Below, in pieces: positions 25,864 to 34,350 of a stretch of 64,000 nt of DNA. Positions within the stretch are counted from its first letter, which is position 1. Every line of letters starts with the position of its first letter. Origin of the DNA: Georgenia thermotolerans (GTDB lineage: Bacteria; Actinomycetota; Actinomycetes; Actinomycetales; Actinomycetaceae); the NCBI RefSeq assembly GCF_009193185.1, contig NZ_VUKF01000004.1, forward strand, positions 1 to 64,000, given 5' to 3'. Below the pieces are notes generated by a model that saw only the letters and a program-made list of their open reading frames with translations, did not search any database and had not been told where the DNA came from. The position numbers and the translations under genes are program-made.

Positions 25864-26765
25864 CAGTGCTGACTCCCTTCACCGGAGGTCGCCCCGGCAA
25901 CGTTGTACTGGCGGTTGAGCTCGTCGCCCAGGCGGCCGGTCTGGCCCGCCTGCCGCAGCTCGTTCATCTTCTGGTCGAAGGTCGCGCGGTCGACCACCTC
26001 GACGTTGAACAGCATCTCGGAGTGGAACTCACCGCAGAGCTCGGCGCACTTGCCCGAGTAGGTGCCCTCCTTCTCCGGGGTCACCTGGAAGTGGTTCTCC
26101 CGGCCCGGGATGGCGTCGAGCTTGTAGAGGAACGCGGGGATCCAGAACGAGTGGGCGACGTCGCGGGACTTGATCGTGAACTCGACGCGCTCGTTGACCG
26201 GCAGGTAGAGCGTGGGCAGCGTCTCCTCGACGCCCGGCTTGCCGGTCAGGCTGACCCGGTCGCCGGAGTAGTGCACGTCCTCGGTGAGGTAGTTGAAGTC
26301 CCAGCTCCACTGCTTGCCGTAGACCTCGATCTTCTGGTCCGGCGTGGCGCTGACGTCCGTGATGGGCCCCTGCGCCCGGCTGGAGAAGAAGAACAGGACG
26401 CCGATCATGAGGATCGGCACCACCGTGTACATCAGCTCCAGCGGCACGTGGTAGCGCAGCTGCACGGGCAGCTCGTTGTCGTTCTTGCGCTTGCGGTAGG
26501 CGACGATGCACCAGATCGTCAGGCCCCACACGAGGACGCCGACGGCGAGGGCGGCGATCCAGGACCCGTTCCACAGGTCGATGACCTTGGAGGTGTGGTC
26601 GGTCAGGCCCCGCTCGCTGGGCAGGAAGCCGACATCGACGCCCTTGCCCGGTTCGCTCGGGAACTGGTCCGCAGGGGCGCAGGCGGCGGCTACGAGCGCC
26701 ACCCCTACGGCGAGGACCAGGGAGCGCCCGAGGCGCTTGCCCTGGTTGAGAGACGGTGATCGCAC
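25863..26765 (-). CDS. ctaC: cytochrome c oxidase subunit II (lipoprotein)
   Basis: A 300-residue subunit made as a lipoprotein: the signal peptide ends in VAAAC with Cys29 as the lipid site. Two membrane helices (about 68-92 and 110-130) are followed by the outer cupredoxin domain. The Cu-A ligands are in VAHSFW and [12 protein letters not shown]. It takes electrons from QcrC. The GTG start at 26765 has GGAAGG about twelve bases upstream. The first gene of the ctaCDF operon. Confidence 0.95.
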   Translation of the reverse strand: MRSPSLNQGKRLGRSLVLAVGVALVAAACAPADQFPSEPGKGVDVGFLPSERGLTDHTSKVIDLWNGSWIAALAVGVLVWGLTIWCIVAYRKRKNDNELPVQLRYHVPLELMYTVVPILMIGVLFFFSSRAQGPITDVSATPDQKIEVYGKQWSWDFNYLTEDVHYSGDRVSLTGKPGVEETLPTLYLPVNERVEFTIKSRDVAHSFWIPAFLYKLDAIPGRENHFQVTPEKEGTYSGKCAELCGEFHSEMLFNVEVVDRATFDQKMNELRQAGQTGRLGDELNRQYNVAGATSGEGSQH

Positions 26766-26932
26766 GGGATCTGACCTTCCGACGCGGTGCTGTGCTACTG
26801 GTGGGTCGGTCTCCGGGACCCGGCGCGCGTCTCCGCGCGCGGCAATGTCCCGGGACCAACGTCCTTCGGGCTCACACTACCGGGGATTCGCGGCTGGTCG
26901 CGCCCGCCACGGCGCGGATGGGACGGCGGTGT

Positions 26933-26945
26933 TGACGAATCGTCA
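26933..26945. promoter_or_regulatory. operator-like palindrome TGACGA-A-TCGTCA
   Basis: Six-base arms pair around a single A, 168 bases upstream of the ctaC start. No known regulator is recognised for this site. Confidence 0.35.
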
Positions 26946-27000
26946 GATCGATCCGGCCGGTTCGTCCCCGATTGTCCGGTTCCGGGTCGACGGGACACGT

Positions 27001-27031
27001 CGGCCCCGTCTCCGGGGCGGGGACGGGGCCG
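27001..27031. terminator. distal terminator hairpin of the FKBP gene
   Basis: CGGCCCCGTC pairs with GACGGGGCCG around an 11-base loop. Confidence 0.6.
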
Positions 27032-27037
27032 GTGGGG

Positions 27038-27061
27038 CCGGGCGTGTCGGTGCACGCCCGG
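27038..27061. terminator. proximal terminator hairpin of the FKBP gene
   Basis: CCGGGCGTG pairs with CACGCCCGG around six bases, 21 bases past the minus-strand stop. Confidence 0.65.
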
Positions 27062-27081
27062 CGCGGTAAGGCGGTGGAGGG

Positions 27082-28053
27082 CTACTTGGTGGCGGGGGCG
27101 GGCACCATGCCGACGATGTCGACGACGCCGGCGATCGCCGGGGACGGCGTGCCGTTGCCGGAGTTCTCGTTGGCGGGCAGCTGCAGCACCGCCCGGGAGC
27201 CCACGGGCACGCCAACCAGCTGGTCGAAGATGCCGCCCTGCCCCACCTGGACCGACGTGGGCCCCGAGGTCTGCCACGTCGAGTTCGCCTGGCTGTTGTC
27301 CCAGACGTTCTCGGCGAGCTGGAGGATCAGCGTGGTGCCCGGCGTCTCCGGGACGGCCTCGCCGGTGCCCGTGGCGATGACCGTGGCGGTGGGCTTGGTC
27401 GGCTCGGCCGCGCCCTCCTTCACCTTGACCTCCGCGGGCGCGCCCAGGTCGCCCGTGACCTCCACGGGCAGGTCCGGCGCCGGCTCGACCGGCTTGGCGT
27501 CGGCCTGGCCCGCCGCGCCCTTGCCGTAGGCGTCGACGACGTCGACGACGAAGACGAGGCTCGAGCCACCGGGGATGTCCTGGCCGGCGCCCTGCTCGCC
27601 GTAGCCGAGGTCCGGCGGGATGGACAGCAGCACCCGGTCGCCCACGTGCGTCCCGGTCAGGCCCTGCTTCCAGCCCTTGATGACCGCGTTGAGGCTGAAC
27701 CCGGTGGGCGCGCCGCGGTCGAAGGAGCTGTCGAAGGCCTTGTCGACGTCCCAGACCTGGCCCTTGTAGTGCGCCACCACGAAGTCGTCGGCGCCGACCT
27801 CGGCGCCGTCGCCGGCGTGGAGCACCTCGACCTTGAGGTCGGCCGGGGCACCGGTGCCGGGGAAGGTGATCTTCGGGTCCTCGCCGAACGCCCCCTCCAC
27901 CGTGGGCATCTCGGTGCCGGCCGGCGTCGCCGTCGCGGAGGCGCTCTCCGAGGCCGAGGCGCTCGGCTCGGGCGTCGAGCCGCCGGAACAGCCGGCCAGC
28001 GTGAGCGCCGCGGCGACGGCGAGAGAGGTCAGGACGGCGGGGCTACGGCGCAC
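27082..28053 (-). CDS. FKBP-type peptidyl-prolyl isomerase lipoprotein, two domains
   Basis: A 323-residue exported lipoprotein: signal peptide with lipobox LAGC (Cys22) and a Ser/Ala/Thr-rich linker. The first FKBP domain (about 85-180) has DFVVAHYKGQVWDVDKAFDSS, GFSLNAVIKGWKQGL and IPPDLGYG, the usual active-site segments. The second half (about 215-320) keeps the FKBP outline (ILQLAENVWDN, FDQLVGVPVGSRAVLQLPA) but lacks the Tyr and Trp of the active pocket. GTG at 28053 is chosen because GGAG lies nine bases ahead and the signal peptide then begins MRRSP. It assists folding outside the membrane, near the oxidase genes. Confidence 0.88.
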   Translation of the reverse strand: MRRSPAVLTSLAVAAALTLAGCSGGSTPEPSASASESASATATPAGTEMPTVEGAFGEDPKITFPGTGAPADLKVEVLHAGDGAEVGADDFVVAHYKGQVWDVDKAFDSSFDRGAPTGFSLNAVIKGWKQGLTGTHVGDRVLLSIPPDLGYGEQGAGQDIPGGSSLVFVVDVVDAYGKGAAGQADAKPVEPAPDLPVEVTGDLGAPAEVKVKEGAAEPTKPTATVIATGTGEAVPETPGTTLILQLAENVWDNSQANSTWQTSGPTSVQVGQGGIFDQLVGVPVGSRAVLQLPANENSGNGTPSPAIAGVVDIVGMVPAPATK

Positions 28054-28105
28054 AAGTTCTCCAGTGGGGTTCGGGTGGTGCTCCCGGGTGTCCCCGGGCA
28101 TGGCT

Positions 28106-28139
28106 GCGGCCCCGCGCCGGTGGTCCGGCACGGGGCCGC
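28106..28139. terminator. 15-bp stem hairpin after the ErpA-type gene
   Basis: Arms 28106-28120 and 28125-28139 pair with one mismatch around TGGT, 25 bases past the minus-strand stop at 28165. Confidence 0.75.
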
Positions 28140-28164
28140 GGGTCGGCTGACGCCGATCAGCCGA

Positions 28165-28515
28165 TCAGTGGAAGGAGTCGCCGCAGGCGCAGGAGCCCCC
28201 GGCGTTCGGGTTGTCGATCGTGAAGCCCTGCTTCTCGATCGTGTCCGCGAAGTCGATCGTCGCGCCGTCGAGGTAGGGCACGCTCATGCGGTCCACGACG
28301 ACCTCCACGCCGCCGAAGTCCCGGACGGCGTCCCCGTCGAGGAGGCGCTCGTCGAAGTACAGTTGGTAGATCAGGCCCGAGCAGCCGCCGGGCTGCACGG
28401 CCACCCGCAGGCGAAGGTCGTCGCGGCCTTCCTGCTCGAGCAGGGTCTTCACCTTGTTCGCAGCGACGTCGGTCAGCTCCACGCCGTGGGTGGTGACCTC
28501 GGTGGTCTCGCTCAT
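28165..28515 (-). CDS. erpA: iron-sulfur cluster carrier/assembly protein (HesB/IscA/ErpA)
   Basis: A 116-residue A-type carrier. The three conserved cysteines are present, one in QPGGCSGLIYQL and two in GGSCACGDSF. Such proteins hand [2Fe-2S] or [4Fe-4S] clusters to targets; the Rieske protein and other Fe-S enzymes are possible clients. M. tuberculosis Rv2204c is the counterpart at this place. The ATG at 28515 has GGAGAG seven bases ahead; an upstream in-frame stretch seems non-coding. Confidence 0.92.
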   Translation of the reverse strand: MSETTEVTTHGVELTDVAANKVKTLLEQEGRDDLRLRVAVQPGGCSGLIYQLYFDERLLDGDAVRDFGGVEVVVDRMSVPYLDGATIDFADTIEKQGFTIDNPNAGGSCACGDSFH

Positions 28516-28586
28516 TCGTCTCTCCGCTTCGTCGATGGACGTCTCGACAAGTCGAACCATGCCCGTGACGGCCTTGTTCCGCCAGC

Positions 28587-28614
28587 GTACGTCCTTGTCA
28601 GCAATGTACGTCCT
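28587..28614. repeat. two direct repeats GTACGTCCT upstream of erpA
   Basis: GTACGTCCT at 28587-28595 and 28606-28614, 19 bases apart start to start, 72-99 bases from the erpA start. Two turns of spacing would suit a regulator, but none is known to me. Confidence 0.4.
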
Positions 28615-28716
28615 CCGGCCCCGTTCGTGCACGGGCCCCTGCGGTGGTAGGAGCCACGCCGGGCGCGCGGACGGCAGGGCGGCGAGGGCCCGTGCGGAGG
28701 CCTCGGCCCGGCATGG

Positions 28717-28776
28717 GCGCGCCCCCGCGTCACACCGCCCTCGGCCCCGGCAAGTGCGCGCCCTCGCATCACACCG
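28717..28776. repeat. 3'-end echo of the glycerate kinase gene
   Basis: 21 bases at 28717-28737 recur at 28756-28776 (19/21 identical, 39-base period). The second copy holds the gene's stop codon; the first, downstream, repeats it. Confidence 0.7.
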
Positions 28777-29980
28777 ACCACGTCCGCGCGAGGCGCGTGG
28801 CGCGCGCCTCGAGCCGGGCCACCGGCGTCGCCGGGCCGGGAGCGGGCCGGCCGCGCCGTCGCTCGACCAGCTCGTACGTCCCGTTCACGCCGATCTGGGC
28901 GACCTCGTGGCGGCTCGTCACGACCTCCTCGGCGACGACGACCACGGGCACGCCCCGGGCCATCGCCAGCCGGCCGACCGTCGCCGGGACCGAGGCGGTC
29001 AGGGCGGCGGCGTCGAGCACCGTGGTCCCGGTGACGACCAGGTCCGCCTCGGCCACGTGCTTCGCGAGCCCGACGGCGTCGGCGACGACCTCCGCTCCGG
29101 GCAGCGCCCGGGCGCCGAGCAGCCGCAGCGCGAACGCCGCGCCGCCCCCCGCGCCGGTGCCCTCCTGGCGGGCGAGCCGGGTGCGCGTCGTCGCCTCGTC
29201 CGTCCCGCCGACGACGGCGAGGGCGGGACGGCGGGCGAGTCCGGCGGCGGCCTTCTCGAGCACGGCGGCGCCGTGCCCGATCGCGCGCTCGAGCTCCTGG
29301 GCCGTCGCCGGTCCCACCGCCGGGTCCTGACCGAGCAGGGCACCGGCCCCGTGCAGGCCGAGGAGGGGGGCGTCGTCGGCCAGCGCGAGGACGAGGTCCG
29401 CGCCGCCGAGGCCCGCGCGGACGCCGGACAACGTCGCGGCGGGCAGCGGCGCGAGGGTCGCCAGCGCCGCCCCGCCCCGCTCCAGCCCCGCGGGGGCCGG
29501 GCCCGTGCCGAGCGCCCGGGCCAGGGCGGCGAGCAGCCCGGCGCCGGCGTCGTGCACGGCGGCACCGCCGAGGCCCACGACGACGCGGCCGGCGCCGGTG
29601 CGCACCGCGGCGGCCAGCAGCTCCCCCAGTCCGGCGGACGTGCCGGCGGTGGCCGCGGCGCGGCGGTCCGGCTCGGCCACGAGGTGGCGGCCGAGCACCT
29701 GGTCGGCCTCGACGTAGGCCGTCCCGCCGCCGGCGCCGGGCACGTGCAGCACGGCGGCGGGCACCGGCTCACCGAGCGGGCCCGGCACGGTCGCGGGCAC
29801 GAGCGTGCCCCCGCGCGCGGCCGCGACGACGTCGAGGAGCCCGGCGGCGCCGTCGGACATCGGTGCCTCGGCGAGGTCGACGTCCGGCGCCCCCTCGGCC
29901 CACCCACGTGCCAGCGCCCGCGCCGCGGCGACCGCCGTCAGGGCGCCGGAGAGGCGGTCCGGCGCCAGGAGCACCCGCAC
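28769..29980 (-). CDS. glycerate kinase family protein
   Basis: A 403-residue member of the GarK/GlxK family that phosphorylates glycerate. It opens with VLLAPDRLSGALTAVAAA (family form APDsfKGslsa), has PMSDGAAGLLDVV, VGLGGAAVHDAGAGLLAALA and the C-terminal VVTGTTVLD...KVP-like segment. Several usual residues differ (DRLSG for DSFKG, no clear GGSATND), so activity is less certain. M. tuberculosis Rv2205c lies at the same place. The GTG start is 2 bases after the stop of the M20 peptidase gene, so the two are probably co-transcribed. Confidence 0.75.
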   Translation of the reverse strand: MRVLLAPDRLSGALTAVAAARALARGWAEGAPDVDLAEAPMSDGAAGLLDVVAAARGGTLVPATVPGPLGEPVPAAVLHVPGAGGGTAYVEADQVLGRHLVAEPDRRAAATAGTSAGLGELLAAAVRTGAGRVVVGLGGAAVHDAGAGLLAALARALGTGPAPAGLERGGAALATLAPLPAATLSGVRAGLGGADLVLALADDAPLLGLHGAGALLGQDPAVGPATAQELERAIGHGAAVLEKAAAGLARRPALAVVGGTDEATTRTRLARQEGTGAGGGAAFALRLLGARALPGAEVVADAVGLAKHVAEADLVVTGTTVLDAAALTASVPATVGRLAMARGVPVVVVAEEVVTSRHEVAQIGVNGTYELVERRRGRPAPGPATPVARLEARATRLARTWSV

Positions 29981-29982
29981 GC

Positions 29983-31344
29983 TCAGACCTGGTGGCCCAG
30001 CTTGGCCAGCAGGAGCGCCTCGGCCAGCACGACCTTCTCCAGCTCGCCCAGGTGCACGGACTCGTCCTCGCTGTGCGCGCGGGAGTCGGGGTCCTCCACC
30101 CCGGTGACGAGGATCTTCGCCTCGGGGAAGACCTCCTGGAGCTCGGAGATGAACGGGATGGACCCGCCGACGCCGATGTCCACCGGCTCGCGGCCCCAGG
30201 CCTGGTGGAAGGCCCACCGGGCGCTGCGCATCTCCTCGGTGTCCTCCGCGGCGTCGAAGGCCTGGCCCCGCTCCCCCGGCGTCACGGACACCTGGGCGCC
30301 GAACGGGGCGTGCGCGACGAGGTGGTCGTGCAGCAGCCGCTCGGCCTCGGCCGGGTCCTGCCCCGGGGCGATGCGCATGGACAGCTTGGCGCGGCACACC
30401 GGGGCGATGGTGTTCGAGGAGTGCGCCACGGAGGTGGCGTCGAGGCCGATCACGGAGATGGCCGGCTTGGTCCACATCCGGGCCGCGAGCGGGCCGGTGC
30501 CGGCCAGCCGGTAGCCCTCGACGACCGAGGCGTCGGCGCGCAGCTCCTCCTCCGGGTAGTCCACGTCGGCGTGCTCGCGCGCGACCAGGCCCGCCACGGC
30601 GACGTTGCCGTCGTCGTCGTGCAGGCTGGCGACCAGGCGGCTCATGAGGGTGACGGCGTCGAGGACCGGGCCGCCGTACATGCCGGAGTGGACGGCGTGG
30701 CCGAGCACGCGGACCTCGACCTCGCAGTCCACCAGCCCGCGCAGGGAGGTGGTCAGCGCCGGGACGCCGACCTTCCAGTTGTTGGAGTCGGCGACGACGA
30801 TGACGTCGGCGGCCAGCCGGTCGCGGTAGGCGTGGAGGAACGGGGTGAAGGTCGGCGAGCCGATCTCCTCCTCGCCCTCGACGAAGACGGTCACGCCGAC
30901 GCCGAGGTCCTCGCCGAGCACGCGCAGCGCGCCGACGTGGGCCATGATCCCGGCCTTGTCGTCCGCGGCGCCGCGGCCGTACAGGCGCTCGCCGCGCTGG
31001 ACCGGCTCGAAGGGGTCGGACGTCCAGCCCTCGGCCGCCCCCGGCGGCTGGACGTCGTGGTGGGCGTAGAGCAGGACGGTGGGGGCGCCGTCGGGGCCCG
31101 GCCGGTGGGCGACGACGGCGGGGCGGCCGCGCCGGCCGTCGGGGAGCTCGACCTCCAGGACGTCCACCTGGGACATGCCGGCGTCGCGCAGCAGGTGGGC
31201 GACCCGCTCGGCGCTGGCGCGCACGTGCGCCTGGTCGAAGGCGGGCGAGGACACGCTCGGGATGCGCACGAGGTCCTCGAGGTCGGCGCGCACCTGGGGG
31301 AAGGCCTCGCGGGTGCGCCGGGCAAGCTCGTCGACGGTGGTCAC
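29983..31344 (-). CDS. M20 family metallopeptidase (dipeptidase)
   Basis: A 453-residue di-zinc peptidase of the CNDP/PepV-like M20 group. Metal and catalytic motifs: YAHHDVQPPG (His and Asp), YGRGAADDKAG (bridging Asp), VEGEEEIGS (catalytic Glu pair), a DSNN segment and the C-terminal SEDESVHLGEL His. The central lid domain contains the conserved LGHAVHSGMYGG. Substrates are probably dipeptides. The GTG at 31344 lies seven bases after a TAACCT -10 box. Confidence 0.9.
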   Translation of the reverse strand: MTTVDELARRTREAFPQVRADLEDLVRIPSVSSPAFDQAHVRASAERVAHLLRDAGMSQVDVLEVELPDGRRGRPAVVAHRPGPDGAPTVLLYAHHDVQPPGAAEGWTSDPFEPVQRGERLYGRGAADDKAGIMAHVGALRVLGEDLGVGVTVFVEGEEEIGSPTFTPFLHAYRDRLAADVIVVADSNNWKVGVPALTTSLRGLVDCEVEVRVLGHAVHSGMYGGPVLDAVTLMSRLVASLHDDDGNVAVAGLVAREHADVDYPEEELRADASVVEGYRLAGTGPLAARMWTKPAISVIGLDATSVAHSSNTIAPVCRAKLSMRIAPGQDPAEAERLLHDHLVAHAPFGAQVSVTPGERGQAFDAAEDTEEMRSARWAFHQAWGREPVDIGVGGSIPFISELQEVFPEAKILVTGVEDPDSRAHSEDESVHLGELEKVVLAEALLLAKLGHQV

Positions 31345-31351
31345 GGCGCCG

Positions 31352-31357
31352 AGGTTA
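31352..31357 (-). promoter_or_regulatory. -10 box (TAACCT), leaderless type
   Basis: On the minus strand TAACCT, seven bases, then the GTG of the M20 peptidase gene. Confidence 0.55.
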
Positions 31358-31434
31358 CCCGGGGCCGGGCGCCCGGCCGCGGTCACGGCGGTGCGGGCGG
31401 GCCGTCCGTGGCCCGAGGAACGGCCGCGCTCGCC

Positions 31435-31440
31435 TATCCT
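31435..31440 (+). promoter_or_regulatory. -10 box (TATCCT), leaderless type
   Basis: TATCCT, six bases, then the GTG at 31447. Confidence 0.6.
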
Positions 31441-31446
31441 GCTGGG

Positions 31447-32028
31447 GTGATCGGACGACGCAAGAGCACCCCCACCGAGCCCGAGCCCTCCGTCGAGGAG
31501 GTGCGGACCGGCAAGGGTCGCCCCACGCCGAAGCGCAAGGAGGCCGAGGCGCAGAACCGCCGTCCCCTCGTGGTGAACGACCGCAAGGAGGCCAAGCGTC
31601 GCGCCCGCGAGGTGCGCAACGAGGCCTACATGCGCCAGCGCCAGGCGATGATCACCGGCGACGAGCGCTACCTGCCGGTGCGGGACAAGGGCCCGGTGCG
31701 CCGCTACGCCCGCGACTACGTCGACGCGCGGTGGTCCATCGCGGAGTTCTTCATGCCCTTCGCCCTGCTGATGATCGTCGCGATGATGTTCGCCGGACGC
31801 TTCCCGCAGTTCGCCGAGATCATGGTCCTGGGCATGTACGCCGTGCTGCTCGTCGCCATCGCCGACTCGCTGATCATGGTGTTCTTCCTCAAGCGCCGGC
31901 TCCGCGCCAAGTTCGGCGACAAGGCCATCGCGCCGTGGACGGGGTTCTACGCCTTCGGGCGCAGCTTCTACTGGCGTCGGCTGCGCCAGCCCAAGCCGCA
32001 GGTCAAGCGGGGGCAGTACCCCTCCTGA
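31447..32028 (+). CDS. DUF3043 membrane protein
   Basis: A 193-residue protein. The basic N-terminal half (KGRPTPKRKEAEAQNRRPLV, RKEAKRRAREVRNEAYMRQ) is cytoplasmic; two membrane helices follow (about 97-117 and 122-145), then a basic tail. This matches the DUF3043 family and M. tuberculosis Rv2206, which also lies beside the glycerate kinase gene. Function unknown. The GTG start is six bases from a TATCCT -10 box. Confidence 0.88.
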   Translation: MIGRRKSTPTEPEPSVEEVRTGKGRPTPKRKEAEAQNRRPLVVNDRKEAKRRAREVRNEAYMRQRQAMITGDERYLPVRDKGPVRRYARDYVDARWSIAEFFMPFALLMIVAMMFAGRFPQFAEIMVLGMYAVLLVAIADSLIMVFFLKRRLRAKFGDKAIAPWTGFYAFGRSFYWRRLRQPKPQVKRGQYPS

Positions 32029-32052
32029 CCGGCGCCCGGTCCGGCCCTCCCC

Positions 32053-32058
32053 TAGCAT
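32053..32058 (+). promoter_or_regulatory. -10 box (TAGCAT), leaderless type
   Basis: TAGCAT, seven bases, then the ATG at 32066. Confidence 0.6.
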
Positions 32059-32065
32059 CGCCGGC

Positions 32066-33082
32066 ATGGTCAGCCACCGATTCCTGGGACGCTCGGGCCT
32101 GAAGGTCTCCGAGATCATCTACGGCAACTGGCTCACGCACGGCTCACAGGTCGACCAGGACGCCGCCACCGCGTGCGTCCACGCCGCCCTCGACGCCGGC
32201 ATCACCACCTTCGACACCGCCGACACCTACGCGAACGGCAAGGCCGAGACGGTGCTGGCCGAGGCCCTCAAGGGGCAGCGCCGGGAGTCCCTCGAGATCC
32301 TCACCAAGGTCTACTGGCCCACCGGGCCCGGCGGCCCGAACGACTCCGGCCTGTCCCGCAAGCACATCCTCGAGTCCATCGACGCCTCGCTGAAGCGGCT
32401 GGGCACCGACCACGTGGACGTCTACCAGGCGCACCGCTACGACGTCGAGACGCCCATCGAGGAGACCATGCAGGCCTTCGCCGACGTCGTGCGGCAGGGC
32501 AAGGCGCTGTACATCGGGGTCTCGGAGTGGACGGCCGAGCAGCTGCGCTACGCCCACGACCTCTCGCGCGAGCTCGGCTTCCAGGTCATCTCCTCCCAGC
32601 CCCAGTACTCGATGCTCTGGCGCGTCATCGAGGCGGAGGTCGTCCCGACCGCCCGGGACCTGGGCATGTCCCAGATCGTCTTCTCCCCCGTCGCCCAGGG
32701 CGTGCTCAGCGGCAAGTACCGGCCCGGGCAGGCGCCCCCGGAGGGGTCGCGGGCCACGGACCACAAGGGTGGGGCGCGGTTCATCTCCCGCTTCCTCGAC
32801 GACGAGGAGCTCGTCACCCGGGTCCAGGGCCTGCGGCCCATCGCCGAGGAGCTGGGCCTGACCATGGCGCAGCTCGCCGTCGCCTGGGTGCTCCAGCGCG
32901 AGAACGTCACCGCGGCGATCATCGGCGCCTCGCGCCCCGAGCAGGTCGCGGAGAACGCCGCGGCGGCCGGGGTGACGATCCCGGACGAGGTCATGACCCG
33001 CATCGACGAGGTGCTGGGCGACAAGGTGGTCCGCGACCCGCGGCTGACGTGGGAGAACGCCCCGCATCGCCGTCCCACGTGA
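32066..33082 (+). CDS. aldo/keto reductase (potassium channel beta-subunit-like)
   Basis: A 338-residue NADPH-linked oxidoreductase. The catalytic set is Asp and Tyr in FDTADTYANGKAE, Lys in LEILTKVYWP and His in VYQAHRYD. The C-terminal IIGASRPEQVAEN binds the NADPH phosphate. The closest branch is the Kv-beta-like group (AKR6), acting on aldehydes and ketones; the substrate is unknown. The ATG at 32066 follows a TAGCAT -10 box. Confidence 0.9.
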   Translation: MVSHRFLGRSGLKVSEIIYGNWLTHGSQVDQDAATACVHAALDAGITTFDTADTYANGKAETVLAEALKGQRRESLEILTKVYWPTGPGGPNDSGLSRKHILESIDASLKRLGTDHVDVYQAHRYDVETPIEETMQAFADVVRQGKALYIGVSEWTAEQLRYAHDLSRELGFQVISSQPQYSMLWRVIEAEVVPTARDLGMSQIVFSPVAQGVLSGKYRPGQAPPEGSRATDHKGGARFISRFLDDEELVTRVQGLRPIAEELGLTMAQLAVAWVLQRENVTAAIIGASRPEQVAENAAAAGVTIPDEVMTRIDEVLGDKVVRDPRLTWENAPHRRPT

Positions 33083-33099
33083 CGGTGCCGCCGTCCGGT

Positions 33100-33165
33100 G
33101 CGGCCTACCGGCTCGCCGCCAGCGCGCGGTAGCCGCGGCCTACCGGCTCGCGGCCAGGGCGCGGT
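33100..33165. repeat. 3'-end echo of pyrD
   Basis: 31 bases at 33135-33165, covering the last codons and stop of pyrD, recur at 33100-33130 just downstream (29/31 identical, 35-base period). Both differences are synonymous if the echo is read as RALAASR-stop. Confidence 0.85.
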
Positions 33166-34174
33166 TGATGCGGCCGGGCCAGGCCGGGCCCTGGTAGACG
33201 AACGCCGAGTAGCCCTGCAGCAGGTCGGCGCCGGCGTCGAGCATCGCCTCGGCGTCGGCCACCGAGGAGATGCCGCCGACGCCGATGATCACCGGCCCCT
33301 GCCCCAGGCGCTCGCGCAGCCGGCGCACGACGGCGAGGGCCCGGTCACGCAGCGGCTCGCCGGACAGCCCGCCGGGGCCGAGGTCGTGCGCGATCGTGGT
33401 GTTGGTGGCCACCACCCCGTCCAGCCCCAGCTCGACGGCGAGGTCGGCGACGGCGTCGAGGTCGCCGTCGGCCAGGTCGGGGGCGATCTTGACCAGCAGC
33501 GGGACGTGCCGGCCGGCCGCCTCGTCGGCCGCCGCCCGCACGGCGGCGAGGATCGGGCGCAGCGCGTCGACGGCCTGGAGGTCACGCAGGCCCGGGGTGT
33601 TGGGCGAGGAGACGTTGACGACGAGGTAGTCCGCCCAGCGCGCCACGGCGCGGGCGCTGGTGACGTAGTCGTCCACCGCCTCGGCCAGCGGGGTGACCTT
33701 GCTCTTGCCGATGTTCGCGCCCACCACCACGGCGCGGCCGCGGCGCGTGGCCCGCAGGCGGCGCAGCTCCTCCCCCGCCGCCGCGGCGCCCCGGTTGTTG
33801 AAGCCCATGCGGTTGCGCAGCGCGCGCAGGTCCACGTGGCGCCACAGCCGCGGGCGCTCGTTGCCCGGCTGCGCCCGAGCGGTGACGGTGCCCACCTCGA
33901 CGAAGCCGAACCCGAGCATGTCCATCCCCAGGACCGTGTCGGCGTCCTTGTCCATGCCCGCGGCGAGGCCGAGGCGGCCGGGGACGGGCCGGGCGAAGGG
34001 GCCGCCGTCCGCCTGCGCCGCGACCGGCGCGGCCGGGCGCCGGCCGAGGGTGGCGCGCACCGCGTCGGACAGCACCGGCACGCGGCTCACGGTGCGGATC
34101 AGGCCCATCGCCAGCCGGTGGGCGGTCTCAGGGTCCAGGCGCACGGCGACCGCGCGGAAGAGGAGGGGGTACAC
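33140..34174 (-). CDS. pyrD: quinone-dependent dihydroorotate dehydrogenase (class 2)
   Basis: A 344-residue membrane-associated flavoenzyme that oxidises dihydroorotate to orotate in pyrimidine synthesis, passing electrons to menaquinone. The amphipathic N-terminal helix ([26 protein letters not shown]) is the class 2 mark. FMN and substrate motifs include [31 protein letters not shown] (catalytic Ser) and [13 protein letters not shown] at 34174 follows a TAGGCT -10 box by six bases. Its last 31 bases are duplicated downstream. Confidence 0.95.
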   Translation of the reverse strand: MYPLLFRAVAVRLDPETAHRLAMGLIRTVSRVPVLSDAVRATLGRRPAAPVAAQADGGPFARPVPGRLGLAAGMDKDADTVLGMDMLGFGFVEVGTVTARAQPGNERPRLWRHVDLRALRNRMGFNNRGAAAAGEELRRLRATRRGRAVVVGANIGKSKVTPLAEAVDDYVTSARAVARWADYLVVNVSSPNTPGLRDLQAVDALRPILAAVRAAADEAAGRHVPLLVKIAPDLADGDLDAVADLAVELGLDGVVATNTTIAHDLGPGGLSGEPLRDRALAVVRRLRERLGQGPVIIGVGGISSVADAEAMLDAGADLLQGYSAFVYQGPAWPGRINRALAASR

Positions 34175-34180
34175 GCCGCG

Positions 34181-34186
34181 AGCCTA
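34181..34186 (-). promoter_or_regulatory. -10 box (TAGGCT), leaderless type
   Basis: On the minus strand TAGGCT, six bases, then the GTG start of pyrD. Confidence 0.6.
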
Positions 34187-34272
34187 CCGGCGCCCGCCCC
34201 GCGCACGCCGGGGCGTCCGGGTCGCGGCACGGGCCCCGCAACGAAGCAGCCCGCCGCGGCAGGGCAGCGACA

Positions 34273-34304
34273 AGGCCCGCCCGCCTGGTGGCGGAACGGG
34301 CCCT
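34273..34304. terminator. hairpin after the MerR gene
   Basis: AGGCCCG...CCGCC pairs with GGCGG..CGGGCCCT around TGGT with a small internal bulge, 46 bases past the minus-strand stop. Confidence 0.6.
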
Positions 34305-34350
34305 CGTGCCGGTGCTGCGAAACCTTCGGCCGGGGTGGCCTGCGCGCCGC

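Larger units (their letters stand above)
26766..27081. other. 316-bp gene-free stretch between ctaC and the FKBP gene
   Basis: It must hold the ctaCDF promoter on the minus strand. It also has two hairpins next to the FKBP stop (27001-27061) and the palindrome at 26933-26945. No open frame in it looks real. Confidence 0.6.
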
